Assembly: GCA_903893955.1 (NCBI GenBank)
Contig: CAITOG010000172.1
Coordinates: forward strand, 1 to 18,188
Source: an uncultured Actinomycetes bacterium
GTDB lineage: Bacteria > Actinomycetota > Acidimicrobiia > Acidimicrobiales > RAAP-2
Length of the DNA stretch: 18,188 bases
Direction: 5' to 3'
Shown: positions 14,501-18,188 of the stretch, piece by piece
Layout of the letters: each line of letters begins with the position of its first letter
Position numbering within the stretch: the first letter of the stretch is position 1
Program-made: the position numbers and the translations under genes
Notes under the pieces: model-generated
Seen by the model: only the letters and a program-made list of their open reading frames with translations
Database searches by the model: none
What the model was told of the DNA's origin: nothing

Positions 14501-14950
14501 TCAGGCGCTCACGGGCGAGGCCACGAACACCGGGATGACGCGCTCGGTGGCCTCCTGATACTCGTCGTACGGGGGGTAGGCGGCGACGCCGCGTGCCCAC
14601 CAGATCGCCTTCTCCTCGCCGGTGACCTCGCGCGCCACGAAGTCCTTCGCCTCGGGACCGTCCTGGATCATCAGGGCCGTCGGGTCGGCGACGAGATTGA
14701 AGTACCAGGCAGGGTTCGTGGGTGCGCCGCCCTGTGAAGCGATGAGCGCGTACTCGCCCTCGTGCTCGACGCGCATGAGCGCCATCTTGCGGACCTTGCC
14801 AGAGCTTGCCCCTCGGGTCGTCACGATGATCACGGGCAGGCCGGTGTCCAGGAACGTGGTCGCCCTCGTGCCGCCTGATGCCTCGTACTCGGCGACCTGC
14901 TCGGCCACCCAATCCCAGCTGCTCGGCTCGTACTCTCCAGTGATCGGCAT
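14501..14950 (-). CDS. Deazaflavin (F420)-dependent nitroreductase family protein (Ddn type)
   Basis: A 149-residue member of the Ddn family, small split-barrel proteins that use F420H2 to reduce quinones and, accidentally, nitroimidazoles. Recognised segments are MPITGEYEPSSWDWVAEQV at the start, LPVIIVTTRGASSGKVRKMAL (38-58), the loop binding the cofactor phosphate, SQGGAPTNPAWYFNL, and YPPYDEYQ near the end. The ATG at 14950 lies 6 nt after a TACCGT -10 on the same strand, so the mRNA is probably leaderless. tadA follows after 11 nt. It is divergent from the copper chaperone gene. Substrate unknown; quinone protection is a family-based guess. Confidence 0.9.
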   Translation of the reverse strand: MPITGEYEPSSWDWVAEQVAEYEASGGTRATTFLDTGLPVIIVTTRGASSGKVRKMALMRVEHEGEYALIASQGGAPTNPAWYFNLVADPTALMIQDGPEAKDFVAREVTGEEKAIWWARGVAAYPPYDEYQEATERVIPVFVASPVSA

Positions 14951-14956
14951 GCCTTG

Positions 14957-14962
14957 ACGGTA
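14957..14962 (-). promoter_or_regulatory. -10 box for leaderless ddn-tadA transcript
   Basis: TACCGT on the minus strand is separated by 6 nt from the ATG at 14950. The distance puts the transcript start on the A of the start codon. It faces away from the copZ promoter 63 nt further on. Confidence 0.5.
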
Positions 14963-15024
14963 GCAACGACCAACCCCGCACCTGTCGATGGGGTGGGCCT
15001 GTCGCACCTCGAGGAGATGCCGCG

Positions 15025-15030
15025 TAGCAT
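15025..15030 (+). promoter_or_regulatory. -10 box for leaderless copZ-copA transcript
   Basis: TAGCAT is separated by 7 nt from the GTG at 15038. Between the two opposed -10 boxes lies a weak ACCCC-N12-GGGGT inverted repeat (14973-14994) that might be a regulator site, but it does not match a CsoR operator well. Confidence 0.45.
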
Positions 15031-15037
15031 CGACAAG

Positions 15038-15289
15038 GTGAGCATGCACAACCAGGACTCCAGCAGCACGGCCCCGGCTTCGGTCGAGATCCTGATCGAG
15101 GGCATGCACTGTGGCTCGTGCGTGGCCCTGGTCGAGGAGACCCTGATCGAGCACGATGGCGTGAGCCAGGCGACAGTCGACCTCGACGCTGGCAAGGCCA
15201 CGATCGGCTACGACCCGGCGGTGGTCGAGGTCGCCACGCTGGCGGCTGCCATCCAAGAGGCTGGCTACGCCGCGACGCCGGCTGGCTGA
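15038..15289 (+). CDS. copZ: CopZ-like copper chaperone (single HMA domain)
   Basis: An 83-residue protein consisting of one heavy-metal-associated domain. The metal motif GMHCGSC has Cys25 and Cys28, and the rest follows the beta-alpha-beta-beta-alpha-beta order (EEHD region, VDLDAGKATIGYDP, AAIQEAGYAA). A Ser-rich N-terminus of about 14 residues precedes the domain. It would carry Cu(I) in the cytoplasm to the ATPase encoded 32 nt downstream. Start choices are the GTG at 15038, an ATG at 15044 and an ATG at 15017. I chose 15038 because TAGCAT lies 7 nt before it, which gives a leaderless mRNA. The TGA at 15287-15289 separates it from copA, so the two are not fused although copA has its own HMA domain. 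Confidence 0.88.
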   Translation: MSMHNQDSSSTAPASVEILIEGMHCGSCVALVEETLIEHDGVSQATVDLDAGKATIGYDPAVVEVATLAAAIQEAGYAATPAG

Positions 15290-15321
15290 GCGATGCGCCT
15301 GCTGGCGGTGAGCATCTCGTG

Positions 15322-18006
15322 GTGACCACCGCAGCACCGACCACGACGTCGGAACCACCTGAGCTCTCGGTCGAGACGATCGAGCTCGAGCTCGGTGGCA
15401 TGCACTGCAGCGCGTGCTCGACGAGGATCCAGCGCTCGCTCAACAAGCTCCCGGCGGTGGCCAGCGCCTCGGTGAACCTGGCCACGCACCGTGCCTTCGT
15501 CTCCTTCGATCCTGCCGAGATCGACGACAAGGGCCTCTGCGAGGCGGTGAGCGCAGTGGGCTACAGCGCGTCGCCGGTGGCACCCGATACCGTCGAGACC
15601 CCGTCGGTGGATCCGGAGCGGTGGATGCTCCGGATGGCCATCTCGTGGCCGCTCGCCCTCCTGGCGCTGGCCATCGCGCTGTTTGCTCCTGAGACCGCGG
15701 GTCCAAGCTGGGCGGTGCTGCTGCTTGCGATCGCCGTCGAGGCAGTTGGAGGCTGGCCCTTCCTGCGCAATGCCCTCCGACTTGCCCGTCGGGGAGCCAC
15801 CAACATGGACACGCTCATCGCGCTTGGCACCACAGCGGCGCTGGCGGTGTCGCTCATCGAGACCCTGGCGCTTGGCGGCCGACACGTCCACCTGGGCGAG
15901 AGCGGTGCGTTCGCGGCGCGGCTCCACGGCGTCATGGCGCCGGTCATCGTGGCCATCCTGGCCACAGGACGGGCCATCGAGGCCCGAGTCCGTGGGCGTG
16001 CGGCGAGCGCGCTCCACTCGCTGCTCTCGTTGCGTCCTCCAGTGGCGAGAGTGGTGCGCAGCGCCGAGGATGAGGGTGAGCTCGTTGCGCCCGAGGCGGT
16101 ACCCGTCGGTGCGCTGATCAAGGTGCTCCCCGGCGAGGCGCTGCCGCTCGATGGGGTGATTGTCGAAGGCGGTTCCTCCATCGATGAGTCGATGCTCACC
16201 GGTGAGCCGCTCCCGGTCGAGCGGTCCATTGGCGATGAGGTGACTGGGGGGACTCGGTGCGTCTCAGGGGTGATGGTTCTCAAGGTGAGCACGGTGGCGG
16301 CCGAGTCAGTGCTGGCCCGGCTCCAGCGCCTCGTCGACGAGGCGCAGCGCGACAAGGCACCGATGCAACGGGTCGCCGACCAGATCAGCGCCGTGTTCGT
16401 CCCAGTGGTCCTCATCGGATCGTTGGTGACCGTGCTCGTGTGGTGGATCCTCGAGGGCAATCCGGGCCGAGCGGTGCTCTCAGGGCTGGCAGTGCTGCTT
16501 GTCGCTTGTCCGTGTGCCATGGGCCTCGCCGCGCCCGTGGCGATGATGGTCGGCACGGGCCGAGCGGCGGCGCTCGGGATCTTCGTGCGCAGCGGTGATG
16601 CACTCGAGCGCCTGGCACATGTCGACAGGGTGGCGATCGACAAGACCGGGACCCTGACCGAGCGGTTTGCGGAGGTCACCCGAGTCGCCACCGTCCCGCC
16701 TCTTGACCGCTCAGGCGCGCTGGCGTTGGCGGCAGCTGTCGAGGCGGGCAGCGAGCACCCGATCGCCATCGCCATCCGCCAGGCCGCCGCAGATCTCGAA
16801 CCAGGCCACCCGATCCTCGTCGCCACCGATCTTCGTTCTGACGTCGGTGTCGGTGTGACCGGTGACGTCGATGGCGAGCAGGTGGCGGTCGGGGCACTGC
16901 TCGATGCGCGTCTCGCACCAACGCTCGCCGATGCGGTCGACGAAGGACATCGAGACGGCGAGACCGTCGTGGCGCTCCGCCGTGGCGACGAAGTGATCGC
17001 CGTCATCTCGCTGGCCACCCCCCTTCGTCCCGAGGCGGTGGCGACGGTCGAGCACCTCGCTGACCTCGACCTGCCGGTGACCATCCTGAGCGGCGATGGT
17101 CCTGCTGCTGTCGACCACGTCGCTCAGGCACTCGGGGTCACCGATGCACGTAGCTCGATGACCCCGGCAGTAAAGCTCGCTGCGCTGGCCGAGCTTCAGC
17201 ATGGCGGGGGCACCGTGCTGATGGTGGGCGACGGGATCAATGACGCCCCGGCACTCGCCGCTGCCGACGTGGGCTGCGCCATCGGCAGCGGCTCCGAGGC
17301 AGCACTGGCCAACAGCGACGTCGCCCTGCTTGGCAATGACCTCCAAGGGATCCCCGCCGCAGTCGGTATGGCGCGCTCGACCTATGCGGTGATCCTCCAG
17401 AACTTCGGCTGGGCAATGGGCTACAACGTCGCTGCTTTGCCGCTCGCCGCCCTTGGCTTCCTCGACCCGCTGATCGCCGCGCTGGCAATGGGGCTCTCGA
17501 GCGTGCTCGTCGTTCTGAACAGCCTCCGACTGGCTCGGCTGGGTCGAGGTGGCCTGGCCACGGTAAGTGGCGGACGCGGCAGCACCGGTCGACTCGGCCT
17601 GGTCGCCTCCATCCTGCTGCCGGTCGTCCTCTTCGCCGGCCTGACCCTGGTGAGCCAGGTCGTCTCGCCGGCTCGTGGCCAGTCGCTCCTGCCAGAGCTT
17701 CCCTCGCTGGTCGTCACCCAGTTCCCCGGTGGTGGCTCGGTCGAGAGCTACTTCAACTCCTCTGCGGCTGGAGCCAATCAGTGGCACCTTGTCTTCACTG
17801 GCACGCCCGAACAGCTGGCCACGGTGAATCCAGTCGTGTCCGCTGCCCATGACGGCGAACGGCTGCAGGTGCTTCGTCAACTCCGCTTCGGGCCGAGTCA
17901 CTACTCCGAGATCGTGGACCTCACGCCAGGACCCTGGCGCTTCGTCATCTCGACGCCGTTCGGGAACCGCCACGTCACCGTGACCCTGCATCGCAAGGTG
18001 GGCTGA
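15322..18006 (+). CDS. copA: Copper-exporting P1B-type ATPase with extra C-terminal membrane helix and outer domain
   Basis: An 894-residue Cu(I) exporter, longer than the usual 700-800. In order: one HMA domain with GMHCSAC (Cys29, Cys32); membrane helices from about 101; actuator TGE (293-295); CPC in the membrane (396-398); phosphorylation site DKTGT (Asp440); SEHP (477-480); GDGIND (636-641); then the copper-type residues Asn694, Tyr701-Asn702 and Met723, Ser726-Ser727. After the normal last helix (to about 737) there is an extension: a basic Gly-rich linker, a ninth helix (758-781) and about 113 residues that should lie outside the membrane. That tail has five His, no Cys or Met, and a beta-rich look (GPWRFVISTPFGNRHVTVTL). 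The start is GTG at 15322 or the adjacent GTG at 15319, with a weak GGTGAG upstream. The gene lies 32 nt after copZ and is surely co-transcribed with it. Upstream in-frame sequence is copZ in another frame. Confidence 0.93.
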   Translation: MTTAAPTTTSEPPELSVETIELELGGMHCSACSTRIQRSLNKLPAVASASVNLATHRAFVSFDPAEIDDKGLCEAVSAVGYSASPVAPDTVETPSVDPERWMLRMAISWPLALLALAIALFAPETAGPSWAVLLLAIAVEAVGGWPFLRNALRLARRGATNMDTLIALGTTAALAVSLIETLALGGRHVHLGESGAFAARLHGVMAPVIVAILATGRAIEARVRGRAASALHSLLSLRPPVARVVRSAEDEGELVAPEAVPVGALIKVLPGEALPLDGVIVEGGSSIDESMLTGEPLPVERSIGDEVTGGTRCVSGVMVLKVSTVAAESVLARLQRLVDEAQRDKAPMQRVADQISAVFVPVVLIGSLVTVLVWWILEGNPGRAVLSGLAVLLVACPCAMGLAAPVAMMVGTGRAAALGIFVRSGDALERLAHVDRVAIDKTGTLTERFAEVTRVATVPPLDRSGALALAAAVEAGSEHPIAIAIRQAAADLEPGHPILVATDLRSDVGVGVTGDVDGEQVAVGALLDARLAPTLADAVDEGHRDGETVVALRRGDEVIAVISLATPLRPEAVATVEHLADLDLPVTILSGDGPAAVDHVAQALGVTDARSSMTPAVKLAALAELQHGGGTVLMVGDGINDAPALAAADVGCAIGSGSEAALANSDVALLGNDLQGIPAAVGMARSTYAVILQNFGWAMGYNVAALPLAALGFLDPLIAALAMGLSSVLVVLNSLRLARLGRGGLATVSGGRGSTGRLGLVASILLPVVLFAGLTLVSQVVSPARGQSLLPELPSLVVTQFPGGGSVESYFNSSAAGANQWHLVFTGTPEQLATVNPVVSAAHDGERLQVLRQLRFGPSHYSEIVDLTPGPWRFVISTPFGNRHVTVTLHRKVG

Positions 18007-18043
18007 GGGGAGAGCCGACAGACCGAACGGTTTGCTTCGCAAT

Positions 18044-18061
18044 TACTACGCTTTGTAGTAT
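18044..18061 (+). promoter_or_regulatory. BlaI/MecI/CopY-like operator dyad over a -10 box
   Basis: TACTAC-GCTTT-GTAGTA (18044-18060) is a perfect 6-bp inverted repeat in an AT-richer patch, which stands out from the GC-rich surroundings. The right arm plus one base gives TAGTAT (18056-18061), a TANNNT -10, with a weak TTGCTT 18 nt upstream. Sites for BlaI/MecI/CopY-family winged-helix repressors share TACA/TGTA cores in dyads of this size. It lies 37 nt after the copA stop and in front of a reading frame that leaves the window. Confidence 0.55.
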
Positions 18062-18088
18062 CCATGTCACGAACGTCGGGGGTGACAG

Positions 18089-18188
18089 GTGACATTTAGC
18101 GGAACCACTGCAATCGAGAGCCAGCTGATCGACGGCTCGCAGCCGGCCCGTCCTCCGAGGGATCTTCAACGCACCTTCCTGCTCCTGC
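18089..18188 (+). CDS. Possible 5' end of the next gene, cut by window edge
   Basis: An open frame from GTG at 18089 runs to the right edge, 33 codons: MTFSGTTAIESQL and onward, ending PPRDLQRTFLLL, which might be the start of a membrane helix. A GGGGG stretch lies 6 nt before the GTG. The -10 TAGTAT inside the dyad would give a leader of about 20 nt. The family cannot be recognised from this fragment, and the true start may lie beyond the window. Confidence 0.35.
   Translation, partial: MTFSGTTAIESQLIDGSQPARPPRDLQRTFLLL

Noticed and set aside
14973..14994. ACCCC-N12-GGGGT inverted repeat as a CsoR operator
   Set aside because: The arms are short, the spacing is long and the flanking TA steps of known CsoR sites are missing; in GC-rich DNA such repeats are frequent by chance.
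15118..15321. Extended N-terminus of the copper ATPase
   Set aside because: The upstream in-frame sequence overlaps copZ in a different frame and reads as Arg/Gly-rich filler; the HMA domain begins after the GTG pair at 15319-15324.
15038..18006. A CopZ-CopA fusion broken by a frameshift
   Set aside because: copZ ends in a normal TGA, the gap is 32 nt, copA has its own GTG start and its own HMA domain, so two genes are more natural.
1..18188. CRISPR array, insertion sequence, prophage or toxin-antitoxin pair
   Set aside because: No direct-repeat arrays, terminal inverted repeats, transposase, integrase or paired small genes of such type were seen; composition looks even across the window.

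Overview
This is high-GC DNA, apparently chromosomal, from an actinobacterium. Evidence for that is the density of F420-type oxidoreductases (an LLM-family enzyme and a Ddn-family enzyme), a DUF2510/DUF4328 membrane protein, a MarP-type CvpA-protease fusion, and several genes whose start codon lies 6-7 nt after a TANNNT -10 hexamer (leaderless pattern). Acidimicrobiia is my best guess at class level, but that is an impression rather than something proved here. No insertion sequence, phage gene or CRISPR array is visible. Coding density is very high and no gene-free stretch exceeds about 180 nt.

Left part (1-4780): on the minus strand runs a row of a DUF2510/DUF4328 membrane protein, a nitrobindin-like beta-barrel protein, an acyl-CoA dehydrogenase and a thiolase cut by the left edge. 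The last two fit acyl-CoA (beta-oxidation-type) degradation. A small ABM-fold protein is divergent from the membrane protein, and an LLM-class oxidoreductase converges on it. Middle part (4781-10563): a divergent member of the aldehyde dehydrogenase superfamily; a lipoprotein with seven Cys-pair repeats (probable seven-bladed propeller) divergent from marP, an envelope serine protease; a GabT-type aminotransferase; and a tRNA-Ser(CGA) followed by a long GC-rich hairpin.

Right part (10564-18188): a plus-strand row of a DHA2-type drug exporter (with a palindromic operator candidate over its -10), an alpha/beta hydrolase with an Asp nucleophile, and a three-His-box fatty acid desaturase. This row meets tadA tail to tail with a 48-nt overlap. 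tadA follows a Ddn-family gene. Divergent from that pair is a copper module: a small CopZ-like chaperone and a copper P1B-type ATPase. The ATPase has an unusual C-terminal extension, an extra membrane helix plus about 113 residues predicted outside the membrane. Immediately after it is a perfect TACTAC-N5-GTAGTA dyad overlapping a -10 box, resembling BlaI/MecI/CopY-family operators, in front of a gene that leaves the window.

The most interesting items are the extended copper ATPase with the adjacent dyad, the back-to-back leaderless promoters (lipoprotein/marP and ddn/copZ), the Cys-paired propeller lipoprotein beside marP, and the tRNA-hairpin-gabT arrangement. Everything here was read by eye; family names rest on motifs and memory of the families, not on searches.
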